Notes: a model not told the origin generated them from the letters alone. 64,000 nucleotides of DNA from Mesorhizobium_L sp035547755 (GCA_035547755.1 DASZUG010000056.1:32525-96524), one strand, 5' to 3'. Positions 34,298 through 43,955 are shown, counted from the first letter of the stretch. Program-made: numbers and translations.

Positions 34298-34992
34298 GCG
34301 TCAGCGGGTTGCAATCCGCCTACGGACCGAGTCAGGTCCTGTTCGACGTCGAGCTTCGTGTCGGCGAAGGCGAGGTGGTGACGCTTCTCGGCCGCAACGG
34401 CATGGGCAAGACGACCACGGTGCGCTCCATCATGGGCATGCTGCGGCCAAGCGCCGGCACGGTCAGTTTCACCGGCCGCGACGTGTTCGGCGCGACGCCC
34501 GAGGCCGTGGCGCGGCTCGGCGTCGGGCTGGTGCCCGAGGGCCGCCAGACTTTTCCGACGCTCACCGTACGGGAGAACCTCGTCGCCACCGCGTCCAACC
34601 GCCTGCGGCGGGGCAATCCATGGACGCTCGATCGCGTCTACGCGCTGTTCCCGCGCCTGCGCGAGCGCGCCAGCCAGCTGGCGGCGACGCTGTCGGGCGG
34701 CGAGCAGCAGATGCTGGCCGGCGGCCGTGCGCTGATGACCAATCCGAAGCTGCTCATTCTCGACGAGGCGACGGAAGGACTGGCGCCGGTCATCCGTACC
34801 GAGATCTGGCGCTGCATCGAAGCGCTGAAGGCCGAGGGCCAGTCGATCCTTCTGATCGACAAGAACATCCATGTCCTGAAACGCCTCGCCGACCGCCATT
34901 ACATCCTCGAAAAGGGCCGCACGGTCTGGTCGGGCTCCAGCGCCGACCTCACCGAAAACGCCGATCTGGTGCATCGCCATGTCGGCATCTGA
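34291..34992 (+). CDS. livF: Liv-type ABC importer ATPase LivF
   Basis: A 233-residue ATPase: Walker A GRNGMGKTTTVRSI, signature LSGGEQQMLAGGRALM, Walker B LLILDEATEGLAP, and the LivF-specific LVPEGRQTFPTLTV. It completes the importer. An 81-base gap follows before the aldehyde dehydrogenase gene. Confidence 0.93.
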   Translation: MLSVSGLQSAYGPSQVLFDVELRVGEGEVVTLLGRNGMGKTTTVRSIMGMLRPSAGTVSFTGRDVFGATPEAVARLGVGLVPEGRQTFPTLTVRENLVATASNRLRRGNPWTLDRVYALFPRLRERASQLAATLSGGEQQMLAGGRALMTNPKLLILDEATEGLAPVIRTEIWRCIEALKAEGQSILLIDKNIHVLKRLADRHYILEKGRTVWSGSSADLTENADLVHRHVGI

Positions 34993-35073
34993 CCGCGTCC
35001 GGGGCCGTATGGCGCTGCCGCGCCAAACCTGACGATCCATATGGCCCAGCCATCACGGAGAATGGAGACTTTC

Positions 35074-36513
35074 ATGCCGCAAGCCTATCCCGATCTCATG
35101 CTTTATATCGACGGTGCGTGGCGTAAGGCCGCCGACACGCTGCCCGTGCTCAATCCAGCCGATGAAGCGGTCATCGGCGCCCTGCCGGTCGCCTCGCGGA
35201 CCGATCTGGACGATGCGCTTGCCGCCGCCGAGAGGGGCTTCAAGGTGTGGAGTAGGACGGCGCCGGCGAAACGTGCCGCCGTCATCCTGAAGGCGGCCGC
35301 GCTGATGCGCGAGCGCATCGACGAGATCGCCCATTCGATCACGCTGGAGCACGGCAAGCCCTTTTCCCAGGCGCGGCTCGAAGTCATCCGCGGCTGCGAA
35401 TTCTTCGAATGGGACGCCGCCGAGGGCCAGCGCACCTATGGCAGGGTCGTCCCGAGCGGACCGGGCATACGCTATATCGTCCACCACCAGCCCGCTGGAA
35501 CGGTCGCGGCCTTCTCGCCCTGGAATTTCCCGATGAGTCAGCCAGCGCGCAAGATCGCCGGCGCGCTCGCCTCCGGCTGCTCGATCATCATCAAGGCTGC
35601 GGAAGAGACACCGGCGGGAGCCATGCACATAGCGAGCGCCTTCCACGATGCCGGCCTGCCGGCGGGCGTGCTCAATCTCGTCTTCGGCGTCCCCGCCGAT
35701 ATTTCGAGCTACCTTATCCCGCAGAGTCAGGTCCGGCTTGTCGCCTTCACCGGCTCGACGGCCGTCGGCAAGCACCTGTCGGAAATGGCCGCGCGCCATA
35801 TGACGCCGGTCTTGATGGAACTCGGCGGCCATGCCCCCGTCATCGTCTGCGACGACGTCGATCCGGTCGCCGCCGCCATTCCGTCAGCGGTGCGAAAGGC
35901 CCGCAATGGTGGCCAGGTCTGCACCTCGCCGACGCGCTTCTTCGTCCAGGAACGGATCTATAAGGCTTTCACGGACGCTTTCGTGGAACGGGCGAACAAG
36001 GTCATTGTCGGCAACGGCTTCGACGCGGCGACCGAGATGGGACCGCTCGCCAATCACCGCCGCATCGAGGCGATGGAGGCGCTGGTCGCCGATGCGCGCC
36101 AGAAGGGCGCGCGCCTGCTGGCCGGCGGCGAGCGGCTCGGCAATCGCGGCTATTACTTCCCCGTGACGGTGCTCGCCGACCTGCCGGACGATGCGCGCGT
36201 CATGCGCGAGGAGCCGTTCGGCCCGCTCGCCGTCATCAATCCCGTCTCGTCGCTCGAAGAAGCGATCGCTAAGGCGAACGCACTCCCCTTCGGCCTCGCT
36301 GCCTACGCCTTCACCCATTCCGCCGCGCGGGCCGACCAACTGGCGGACGGGATCGAGGCGGGTAACGTGTCCATCAATACGCTCGAAGCGTCGGTGGCCG
36401 AGGTGCCGTTCGGCGGCGTCAAGGACAGTGGCTATGGCCGCGAGGGCGGCATCGAGGGCCTGCTCCCCTATATGGTCGTGAAGAACGTCTCGCACCGCAT
36501 GATGATTGCATAG
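35074..36513 (+). CDS. Aldehyde dehydrogenase, succinate-semialdehyde dehydrogenase-like
   Basis: A 479-residue ALDH starting at the ATG with GGAG about ten bases upstream. The general-base region is PVLMELGGHAPVIV and the nucleophile cysteine is in NGGQVCTSPTRF. It resembles the GabD/DavD class by the pattern ARKIAGALASGCSIIIKAAEETP. As the last gene of operon 2 it may oxidise the semialdehyde that follows ring opening (for example 2-aminomuconate semialdehyde or succinate semialdehyde). Which one is unknown. Confidence 0.9.
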   Translation: MPQAYPDLMLYIDGAWRKAADTLPVLNPADEAVIGALPVASRTDLDDALAAAERGFKVWSRTAPAKRAAVILKAAALMRERIDEIAHSITLEHGKPFSQARLEVIRGCEFFEWDAAEGQRTYGRVVPSGPGIRYIVHHQPAGTVAAFSPWNFPMSQPARKIAGALASGCSIIIKAAEETPAGAMHIASAFHDAGLPAGVLNLVFGVPADISSYLIPQSQVRLVAFTGSTAVGKHLSEMAARHMTPVLMELGGHAPVIVCDDVDPVAAAIPSAVRKARNGGQVCTSPTRFFVQERIYKAFTDAFVERANKVIVGNGFDAATEMGPLANHRRIEAMEALVADARQKGARLLAGGERLGNRGYYFPVTVLADLPDDARVMREEPFGPLAVINPVSSLEEAIAKANALPFGLAAYAFTHSAARADQLADGIEAGNVSINTLEASVAEVPFGGVKDSGYGREGGIEGLLPYMVVKNVSHRMMIA

Positions 36514-36813
36514 CGAATTTCAGGGCGATGCGCGCCCGCGGGCTATTCCACTTGGATGGCTCGCGGAGCGGGAACGCATGATCCGGGAGTCGCCGCGCGC
36601 GTAGCTCCCAGCCAAAGCCGATCGGATATTCTGGTGGCGGGCTGGCCCCGATTTGCTTGACAGAATTGAGCAGCGCTTCGGACCGTATCTCATTGGCCAG
36701 GAACTGGCGGCCAGGATAACGCGTCAGCAGTGCTGTCCCGCGAATCCGGCCTCACCATGCGGCGCGCGTCAGTCAGAAAGGCAATGCCAAAAAAATAGAC
36801 GTTTTTGTGTAGT

Positions 36814-36828
36814 GCATAAATATTGTGC
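36814..36828. promoter_or_regulatory. Possible NtrC-type enhancer site
   Basis: GCATAAATATTGTGC is an imperfect palindrome (GCAnAA...TTnTGC) about 110 bases upstream of the sigma-54 promoter, a usual distance for NtrC enhancers. The match to the enteric consensus is modest. Confidence 0.3.
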
Positions 36829-36937
36829 GCTGCGAAACAATTCTTTGCTGCGAAATTTGTCAGACGCGACCGATCCAGATGCGGTGAATATAAAATATCT
36901 AATTGATTTCATTGAGTAAATTGACTTTCTCGCAAAC

Positions 36938-36953
36938 TGGCACGCTTCCTGCT
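36938..36953 (+). promoter_or_regulatory. Sigma-54 (RpoN) promoter of the nitrate assimilation operon
   Basis: TGGCACG-cttc-CTGCT matches the consensus TGGCACG-N4-TTGCW with one mismatch, and the invariant GG (36939-36940) and GC (36951-36952) have correct spacing. It lies in the AT-rich region upstream of the transporter-nirB-nirD-nasA genes, fitting nitrogen-limitation control. Confidence 0.7.
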
Positions 36954-37125
36954 TTGTAATTGCGGGCCTGATGGGCGGCCAGGAATTTGGCTGAACGGCG
37001 GGCATTTTCAGAGGCAGGCTGCCGCTCGGATCAAGTCGCGAACCTGGATTACACGGACACGACTCCTCGGGTTGGTAGCCTTTCAACCGCACAGCGGCGT
37101 TCCCGCGCCGTCCATGGAGCGAATG

Positions 37126-38400
37126 ATGAACATATCCTATTCGGCGGACGGAGGCACGGACCACAAGGCAGTTCGGGCGCTCTCCATGTCCACGATCGCC
37201 TTCACGGTCTGCTTTGCCGTGTGGACAATCTTTTCCATCATCGGCGTGCGGATAAAGTCCGAACTCGGTCTCACCGATACAGAGTTCGGCCTGCTGGTGG
37301 GCATGCCGGTGCTCACCGGCAGCCTTGTACGTCTCGTCCTCGGCATCTGGGCCGATCGCTTCGGCGGCAGGCTGGTCTACACGCTGACCATGCTCGCGGC
37401 CGCGGCCGCAACCTTCCTGCTCGCCTTCGCAGCCACCTACCCGCAGATGCTCCTGGCGGCGCTCGGGGTCGGTCTCGCCGGCGGTTCCTTCGCGGTCGGC
37501 GTCGCCTACGTCTCGCGCTTCTATCCGGCCGATCGGCAGGGAACGGCGCTCGGCATTTTTGGCGCGGGCAATGTCGGCGCGGCCGTCACCAAGCTGTTCG
37601 CACCCTTCGTTCTGGTCGCCTTCGGCTGGCACGCCGTGGCGCTGGTGTGGGCCGCTGTCCTCGCCGTCACGGCCGTCGCCTTCTGGCTCACCACTGAAAA
37701 CGCTCCCGCCCTCGGCGGGCGGCAAAGGAGTTTTCTGAGCGAGTTCGCGCCGCTGAGAGACATGCGCGTCTGGCGCTTCTCGCTCTACTACTTCTTCTCC
37801 TTCGGCGCCTTCGTCGCACTGTCGCTGTGGCTGCCGCGCTACCTGATCGGCGTCTATGGCTTCGACATCGAGACCGCCGGCGTGATCGGCGCCTGCTACT
37901 CGGTACCGGCCTCGATCTTCCGCGCCTATGGCGGCGTCCTGTCAGACCGGATCGGCGCGCGCGCAGTGCTCACCTGGACCTTCGCGGTATGCGCGGTGGC
38001 GGTGGCTGTCCTGTCCCTGCCCGCCGCCGACTATGTGGTGCGCGGCATCAGAGGGCCGATCCGTTTCCATTTCGAGATCGGTCCGGTCGCCTTCATCGCC
38101 GTCGCCGCCGTGCTCGGTTTCTTCATGAGTCTCGGCAAAGCCGCCGTCTACAAGCACATTCCGGCCTATTATCCGGACAATGTCGGCGCCGTCGGCGGCA
38201 TGGTGGGCATGGTCGGCGGCCTCGGCGGCTTCGTGCTGCCGATCGCGTTCGGCGCGCTCAATGACCTGACCGGCATCTGGTCGAGCTGCTTCATGCTGCT
38301 CTTCGCCGTGGTCGCCGCCTGCTCGATCTGGATGCACCTAGCCATCCGAGGCATGCAGCGTGCTGCGCCCGATACGGCCCTTGCGCCCGCCGCCGAATAG
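37126..38400 (+). CDS. MFS nitrate/nitrite transporter (NarK/NasA family)
   Basis: A 424-residue transporter of 11-12 helices. Nitrate-porter signatures are present: GIWADRFGGRLVYT in loop 2-3 and glycine-rich helices FGAGNVGAAVTKLFAPF and GAVGGMVGMVGGLGGFVLP, the two nitrate signature regions. Start choice among ATGs at 37114, 37123 and 37126 favours the last (GGAG eight bases upstream). It imports nitrate for the reductases encoded directly downstream (10 bases). Confidence 0.9.
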   Translation: MNISYSADGGTDHKAVRALSMSTIAFTVCFAVWTIFSIIGVRIKSELGLTDTEFGLLVGMPVLTGSLVRLVLGIWADRFGGRLVYTLTMLAAAAATFLLAFAATYPQMLLAALGVGLAGGSFAVGVAYVSRFYPADRQGTALGIFGAGNVGAAVTKLFAPFVLVAFGWHAVALVWAAVLAVTAVAFWLTTENAPALGGRQRSFLSEFAPLRDMRVWRFSLYYFFSFGAFVALSLWLPRYLIGVYGFDIETAGVIGACYSVPASIFRAYGGVLSDRIGARAVLTWTFAVCAVAVAVLSLPAADYVVRGIRGPIRFHFEIGPVAFIAVAAVLGFFMSLGKAAVYKHIPAYYPDNVGAVGGMVGMVGGLGGFVLPIAFGALNDLTGIWSSCFMLLFAVVAACSIWMHLAIRGMQRAAPDTALAPAAE

Positions 38401-38410
38401 GAGCGACATC

Positions 38411-40855
38411 ATGAAGGAAAAGCTCGTCGTCATCGGCGCGGGCATGGCCTCCGGGCGCATGCTGGAGCATTTGTTCGAGGCAGGCGATGATCGCTTCGAC
38501 GTCACCCTGTACGGCGCCGAACCGCGCGGCAACTACAACCGCATTATGCTATCCCCTGTGCTGGCCGGCGAGAAGAGCTACAGCCAGATCGTCACGCACG
38601 ATGCCGATTGGTACGCCGCACACGAGGTCGCGTGCCGCCTGGGCGAGACGGTGACGAAAATCGACCGCAAGGCAAGACGAGTGCATTCGGCTGGCGGCGA
38701 AACGCCCTATGATCGGCTGGTCATCGCCACCGGGTCGGCGCCCTTCATCATACCGGTCACTGGGCGCGACCTGCCTGGAGTGACAGCTTTCCGTGATCTC
38801 GATGACGTCGAAAGGATGATCGCGGCCGCCGGCAGGAAGAACGCCGCGGCGGTCGTCATCGGCGGCGGCCTCCTCGGCCTGGAAGCGGCGGCGGCGCTCA
38901 GGCTGCGCGGCATGGAGGTGGTGGTGCTGCATCTGATGGATCACCTGATGGAACGCCAGCTCGATCCCGCTGCCGGCTATCTCCTGCAGAAGGAATTGGA
39001 AGGCCGTGGCATCAAAATCCATTGCAAGGCGCAGACCAAGGCCATACTGGGCGACAGTCGCGCCGAGGCCGTGCTGCTCGATGACGGCACGGTGTATCCT
39101 GCCGATATCGTGGTGATGGCGGTCGGCATCCGGCCCGAGGTCCGGATCGCGACGGATGCAGGCTTGTATATTCAGCGCGGCATCATGGTCGACGACGGCA
39201 TGGTCACTTCCGATCCGGCCATCCTCGCGATCGGCGAATGCGCCGAGCACAACAACACATGCTACGGCCTGGTTGCTCCGCTTTACGATATGGCCAGGGT
39301 GGCTGCGAAGACGCTGGTCGGCGAAGTGGCGGCTTTTCGGCCGGTCGAGACCGCGACGCAACTGAAAGTCACCGGCGTCAGCCTTTACTCGGCCGGCGAT
39401 TTCGCCGATGCGCCGGATCGCGAGGAGATCATCCTGCGCGACGCCGGCGCCGGCATCTACAAGCGTCTTGTGCTGAAGGAGAACCGCATACTCGGCGCCG
39501 TGCTCTACGGCGAGACAAGCGACGGCGCCTGGTTCTTCGAGATGCTGAAGACAGGTGCGGACATTTCCACTATGCGCGACACGCTGATTTTCGGCCAGGC
39601 GCTGCAAGGGGCCGCTTGCTCGGACCCTCTGGCGGCCGTTGCGGCATTGGCGGATGACGCGGAAATCTGCGGCTGCAACGGCGTCTGCAAGGGAAGGATC
39701 GTCGCCGCGATCGCCGAGAAGGGGCTGGCCTCGCTGGACGATGTGCGCGCGCATACCAAGGCGTCCGCTTCCTGTGGTTCGTGTACCGGGTTGGTCGAGA
39801 AACTGCTGCGACTTTCGCTCGGCGACAGCTACAACCCGACGGCGACGCAGCCGATTTGCGCCTGTACCGATCTCGGCCACGACGAGGTGCGGCGCCTGAT
39901 CAGGGCGAAGGGACTCAAGACCATTCCCGCGGTTATGCAGGAGCTGGAATGGAAGACCTCCTGCGGTTGCGCAAAATGCCGACCGGCGCTGAACTACTAT
40001 CTCGTCTGCGACTGGCCGGGCGAATATGTCGATGACTATCAGTCGCGTTTCGTCAATGAACGCGTTCACGCAAACATCCAGAAGGACGGCACCTATTCGG
40101 TGGTGCCGCGCATGTGGGGCGGGGTGACGTCGGCCAGCGAGTTGCGCGCCATCGCCGACGTGGTCGACAAGTTCGCGATCCCGACGGTGAAGGTCACCGG
40201 CGGCCAGCGCATCGATATGCTGGGCGTGAAAAAGGAGGACCTGCCGGCGGTCTGGGCCGATCTCGGCAAGGCCGGCTTCGTCTCCGGTCATGCCTACGCG
40301 AAGGGGCTGCGCACGGTGAAGACTTGTGTCGGCTCGGATTGGTGCCGCTTCGGTACGCAGGATTCCACCGGCTTCGGCATTCGTATCGAGAAGTTCATGT
40401 GGGGATCATGGACGCCCGCCAAGGTGAAGATGGCCGTATCAGGCTGCCCGCGCAATTGCGCCGAGGCAACCTGCAAGGATGTTGGCGTCATCTGCGTCGA
40501 GTCCGGCTACGAGATTCATTTCGCCGGCGCGGCAGGCCTCGACATTAAGGGCACGGAGGTGCTCGGCCAGGCGAAGACCGAGGACGAGGCGCTGGAGATA
40601 ATCGCGGCGCTGGTCCAGATGTACCGCGAGCAGGCGCGCTATCTCGAACGCATCTACAAATGGGCGAAACGCATCGGCATAGATGAGATCAAACGCCAGA
40701 TCACGGACGACGCGAAACGCCGGTCCTATTTCGACCGCTTCGTCTTCAGCCAGAAGTTCGCGCAGTTCGATCCGTGGTCGGAACGCGTCTCGGGCAAGGA
40801 CAAGCACGAGTTCCGGCCGATGGCGGTGGCGGAATTCACAGCTGCGGCGGAGTAA
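38411..40855 (+). CDS. nirB: Assimilatory nitrite reductase large subunit NirB
   Basis: An 814-residue enzyme. Order of domains: FAD/NAD(P)H oxidoreductase (IGAGMASGRMLEHL; second dinucleotide motif VIGGGLLGLEAA), two BFD-like [2Fe-2S] segments (CGCNGVCKG...CGSC and CACTDLG...CGCAKC), then ferredoxin-like and sirohaem/[4Fe-4S] domains. The cluster cysteines are visible in TCVGSDWCRFG and SGCPRNCAEA. It reduces nitrite to ammonium in the cytoplasm with NirD, encoded next. Confidence 0.95.
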   Translation: MKEKLVVIGAGMASGRMLEHLFEAGDDRFDVTLYGAEPRGNYNRIMLSPVLAGEKSYSQIVTHDADWYAAHEVACRLGETVTKIDRKARRVHSAGGETPYDRLVIATGSAPFIIPVTGRDLPGVTAFRDLDDVERMIAAAGRKNAAAVVIGGGLLGLEAAAALRLRGMEVVVLHLMDHLMERQLDPAAGYLLQKELEGRGIKIHCKAQTKAILGDSRAEAVLLDDGTVYPADIVVMAVGIRPEVRIATDAGLYIQRGIMVDDGMVTSDPAILAIGECAEHNNTCYGLVAPLYDMARVAAKTLVGEVAAFRPVETATQLKVTGVSLYSAGDFADAPDREEIILRDAGAGIYKRLVLKENRILGAVLYGETSDGAWFFEMLKTGADISTMRDTLIFGQALQGAACSDPLAAVAALADDAEICGCNGVCKGRIVAAIAEKGLASLDDVRAHTKASASCGSCTGLVEKLLRLSLGDSYNPTATQPICACTDLGHDEVRRLIRAKGLKTIPAVMQELEWKTSCGCAKCRPALNYYLVCDWPGEYVDDYQSRFVNERVHANIQKDGTYSVVPRMWGGVTSASELRAIADVVDKFAIPTVKVTGGQRIDMLGVKKEDLPAVWADLGKAGFVSGHAYAKGLRTVKTCVGSDWCRFGTQDSTGFGIRIEKFMWGSWTPAKVKMAVSGCPRNCAEATCKDVGVICVESGYEIHFAGAAGLDIKGTEVLGQAKTEDEALEIIAALVQMYREQARYLERIYKWAKRIGIDEIKRQITDDAKRRSYFDRFVFSQKFAQFDPWSERVSGKDKHEFRPMAVAEFTAAAE

Positions 40856-40860
40856 GCGGT

Positions 40861-41190
40861 ATGGAGTGGCTCGACATCGGCTCCATAGATGACATCCCCC
40901 GCCGCGGCGCACGCTGTGTGAACACCCTGCAAGGGAGGATCGGTGTGTTCCGCACATATGACGACCGCATCCTCGCCATCGAGGATCATTGTCCACATAA
41001 GGGCGGCCCGCTCAGCCAGGGTATCGTGCATGGCGCGGCCGTCACCTGCCCGCTGCACAACTGGACGATCTCGCTGGAGACCGGCGAGGCGCTAGGCGCC
41101 GATGAGGGCTCCGTGAAGACAGTGCGCGTGCGCGTCGAAAATGGACGGATCGCGCTGGCGCTCTCAGGAAGCCTGCGGGCGGCGGAATGA
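40861..41190 (+). CDS. nirD: Nitrite reductase small subunit NirD
   Basis: A 109-residue Rieske-fold protein. The ligand motifs CPHKGGPLSQG and CPLHNWTI are intact, so it could bind a [2Fe-2S] cluster; many NirD proteins have lost these residues. It lies five bases after nirB and overlaps nasA by ATGA. Confidence 0.92.
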   Translation: MEWLDIGSIDDIPRRGARCVNTLQGRIGVFRTYDDRILAIEDHCPHKGGPLSQGIVHGAAVTCPLHNWTISLETGEALGADEGSVKTVRVRVENGRIALALSGSLRAAE

Positions 41191-43922
41191 CAGAGGGAGG
41201 CGATTTTCAATCCGGCGGGGTGAGGACGACCTGCCCCTATTGTGGAGTGGGTTGCGGCATACTGGCCAACCTCACGGAAGACGGCACGGTGTCGGTCCGT
41301 GGCGATCCGCACCATCCCGCCAATCGCGGCAGGCTGTGCTCGAAGGGAGCCGCGCTTGGCGAGACGACGGGGCTGGATGGACGTGTGCTTTCTCCCGAGA
41401 TTCGCGGCCGGCGCTCGACATGGGACGAGGCGCTCGATCTGGTGGCGAAGACATTCGGCGATACGATTGCGCGCTTCGGTCCCGAATCCGTCGCCTTCTA
41501 CGTTTCGGGACAATTGCTTACCGAGGACTATTACGTCGCCAACAAGCTCATGAAGGGTTTTATCGGTTCGGCCAATATCGACACCAATTCCCGACTATGC
41601 ATGGCCTCGTCCGTCGCCGGCCACCACCGCGCCTTCGGCGCGGACATCGTCCCGGGAATCTATGAGGATTTCGATGAGGCCGATCTGATCGTGCTTACCG
41701 GTTCCAACACCGCCTGGTGCCATCCAATTCTTTATCAGCGGATGCTGGCGGCGCGACGGACGCGCGGAACGAAGATCGTCGCCATCGATCCGCGCCGCAC
41801 CGCGACCGCCGATGAAAGCGATCTGCATCTGGCGCTCGATCCGGGTACCGATGTGCTTTTGTTCAACGGTCTGCTGGCGCATCTTGCCCGGGCGGATGCC
41901 CTGGATCGCGACTATATCGCCGCCAGCACCCAAGGTCTTGAGGAGGCTCTAACCGCAGCCAGCGTCGACGCGCCCTCGATCGAGCGCGTGGCGCAGGGCT
42001 GCAGCCTCGAGCGAGCCGACGTGGGCCGCTTTTTCGATCTTTTCACAGCGACGGAGCGCACCGTCACGGTCTACAGCCAGGGCGTTAACCAGTCGGCGCG
42101 GGGCACCAACAAGGTCAACGCCATCATCAACTGCCATCTGGCGACGGGCCGCGTCGGCAGGCCCGGCATGGGGCCGTTTTCGGTGACCGGCCAGCCTAAC
42201 GCCATGGGCGGGCGCGAGGTCGGCGGGTTGGCCAACCAGTTGGCCGCGCATATGGGGTTCGACGATTCGGCGGACATTGATCGCGTCGCGCGCTTCTGGA
42301 GAGCTCCGAGCATCGCCCGCAAGGCCGGGCTCAAGGCGATCGACTTGTTTCGGGCGGTCGGCGACGGCAGGGTCCGGGCGATCTGGATCATGGGAACCAA
42401 CCCGGCCGTGTCGATGCCCGACGCCGGCCGCGTGCGCCAGGCCTTGAAGCGTTGCGATTTCGTCGTCGTGTCGGATGTGGTACACACCGATACCAGCCGC
42501 TATGCCGACATATTGCTGCCGGCCGCGACCTGGGGCGAGAAAAGCGGCACCGTCACAAATTCGGAGCGGCGCATCTCGCGCCAGCGGCCCTTTCTGCCAA
42601 TTCCTGGGGAAGCCCGGCCGGATTGGCGCATCATCTGCGATGTCGCTTGCCGCATGGGCTTCGTCTCTGCTTTCGACTACGCTGGACCAGCCGCCATTTT
42701 TCGCGAGCATGCCGCGCTCTCCGCCTTCGAGAATGACGGCAACCGGTTGTTCGATCTGGGAGGCCTCGCGGAAGTGGACGCCGCCGCCTACGCCGATCTC
42801 GCCCCCCAGCACTGGCCGGCAAGGTCGGGCCGATCTCAAAGGGCGAGGGAGGCCACGCCGCCTGAGGCTGTTGCGCAAAAGCGCCTGCTTGGCGACGGCC
42901 ATTTCCCCACATCGGACGGACGCGCCCGCTTCGTCGCGGTCAGGCAGGAAGGCGTTGCCCGACCTGCCGACGCCGATTTTCCGCTTGCCCTCAATACCGG
43001 CCGCCTGCGCGACCAGTGGCATACCATGACACGCACGGGCAAGGCGCCACGCCTTATGGCCAACGCGCCGGAACCCTTGATCGACCTCCACCCGCGCGAT
43101 GCCGCTGCACAGGGCCTTACGGACGGTGATCTGGTGCGTTTGTCGACCCGCCACGGCTGTGCACGCGCCAAGGTTCGCATCAGCGACGCGCAAAGGCCCG
43201 GCCAGGCGTTTCTGCCGATGCACTGGAGCGGCCGTTTCGCGGCCAACGCCGCGGCGGGCATGCTCGCGGCGCCCGTTGCCGATCCGGTTTCGGGCCAGCC
43301 GGAACTGAAGCACACGGCGCTGCGTCTTGTGCGTGAGGAAACCAGCTGGGTCGGTATTTTCATCACGCGGCGCGACCTGCGGCCGACCGGTTTCACGCAT
43401 TGGAGCCGCCGCAGCGTCAGCGGCGGCTGGGTCTATGAACTCTGCGGCCCCGAGACGCCTGACCAGGGCGTTCTGCTGGCACGCGTGCTGCTTGATGATG
43501 CGCGGCCCGATTGTCTGCTAGAATACCGAGACCGGAAGGAACTGATCTACCGCGCGGCGATCATGGACGAACGCGGCGCGCTTGCAGAAATCCTGCTCGT
43601 CGCGCCGTTCGGCCAATTGCCGTCCTGCGATTGGTTGGTATCTCTGCTGGCTTCAGGCGAAGCGCTTGCCGCAGCAGATCGGCATGCCCTTCTTTCCGGT
43701 CGTTCGCCTTCGCCAATGCCTTCTTCCCCCGGACGTATCGTCTGTTCCTGCTTCAATGTCGGCGTGAATCAGCTTGTCGGTGCGGTTGCCTCCGGCTGTC
43801 ACAGTCTGGAAGTCATCGGCCAGGTGCTCCGTGCCGGCACAAACTGTGGCTCTTGCCGCTCGGAGATAAGGACCATCATCGATGTGGGTCGTAACCAGAA
43901 GGAAGGGCAAGTGCCGCACTGA
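41187..43922 (+). CDS. nasA: Assimilatory nitrate reductase catalytic subunit with C-terminal BFD domain
   Basis: A 911-residue molybdopterin enzyme. An N-terminal [4Fe-4S] motif (CPYCGVGCG...GRLCSKG) is followed by the molybdenum cysteine region NSRLCMASS and the NTAWCHP segment. The molydopterin-dinucleotide domain has LALNTGRLRDQWHTMTRTG. The last 70 residues form a BFD-like [2Fe-2S] domain (CSCFNVGVNQLV...CGSCRSEI), typical of proteobacterial NasA. It reduces nitrate to nitrite in the cytoplasm and completes the operon. Confidence 0.95.
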   Translation: MTEGGDFQSGGVRTTCPYCGVGCGILANLTEDGTVSVRGDPHHPANRGRLCSKGAALGETTGLDGRVLSPEIRGRRSTWDEALDLVAKTFGDTIARFGPESVAFYVSGQLLTEDYYVANKLMKGFIGSANIDTNSRLCMASSVAGHHRAFGADIVPGIYEDFDEADLIVLTGSNTAWCHPILYQRMLAARRTRGTKIVAIDPRRTATADESDLHLALDPGTDVLLFNGLLAHLARADALDRDYIAASTQGLEEALTAASVDAPSIERVAQGCSLERADVGRFFDLFTATERTVTVYSQGVNQSARGTNKVNAIINCHLATGRVGRPGMGPFSVTGQPNAMGGREVGGLANQLAAHMGFDDSADIDRVARFWRAPSIARKAGLKAIDLFRAVGDGRVRAIWIMGTNPAVSMPDAGRVRQALKRCDFVVVSDVVHTDTSRYADILLPAATWGEKSGTVTNSERRISRQRPFLPIPGEARPDWRIICDVACRMGFVSAFDYAGPAAIFREHAALSAFENDGNRLFDLGGLAEVDAAAYADLAPQHWPARSGRSQRAREATPPEAVAQKRLLGDGHFPTSDGRARFVAVRQEGVARPADADFPLALNTGRLRDQWHTMTRTGKAPRLMANAPEPLIDLHPRDAAAQGLTDGDLVRLSTRHGCARAKVRISDAQRPGQAFLPMHWSGRFAANAAAGMLAAPVADPVSGQPELKHTALRLVREETSWVGIFITRRDLRPTGFTHWSRRSVSGGWVYELCGPETPDQGVLLARVLLDDARPDCLLEYRDRKELIYRAAIMDERGALAEILLVAPFGQLPSCDWLVSLLASGEALAAADRHALLSGRSPSPMPSSPGRIVCSCFNVGVNQLVGAVASGCHSLEVIGQVLRAGTNCGSCRSEIRTIIDVGRNQKEGQVPH

Positions 43923-43941
43923 GCCGGCGAAGCTTGTCGGT

Positions 43942-43955
43942 TCCCGCAAGCGGGA
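43942..43955 (+). terminator. Weak hairpin after nasA
   Basis: TCCCG-CAAG-CGGGA forms a short stem with a tetraloop 20 bases after the nasA stop. The following sequence has only a short T run (GTTT), so termination here is uncertain. Confidence 0.3.

Larger units (their letters stand above)
36514..37125 (+). other. Intergenic region and probable leader of the nitrate assimilation operon
   Basis: This 612-base region has no convincing gene. The part from 36780 to 36960 is markedly AT-rich and holds the sigma-54 promoter and a possible enhancer site. From a start near 36965 the transcript would carry a leader of about 160 bases before the transporter ATG. It includes a GGTTG-n9-CAACC hairpin at about 37073-37091. 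Long leaders are known in nas operons controlled by NasR or NasST antitermination; no such regulator gene is in the window. Confidence 0.5.

Noticed and set aside
36653..36919. An 88-codon frame in the region upstream of the nitrate transporter gene.
   Set aside because: It ends just before the sigma-54 promoter, spans the AT-rich regulatory segment and has no family features.
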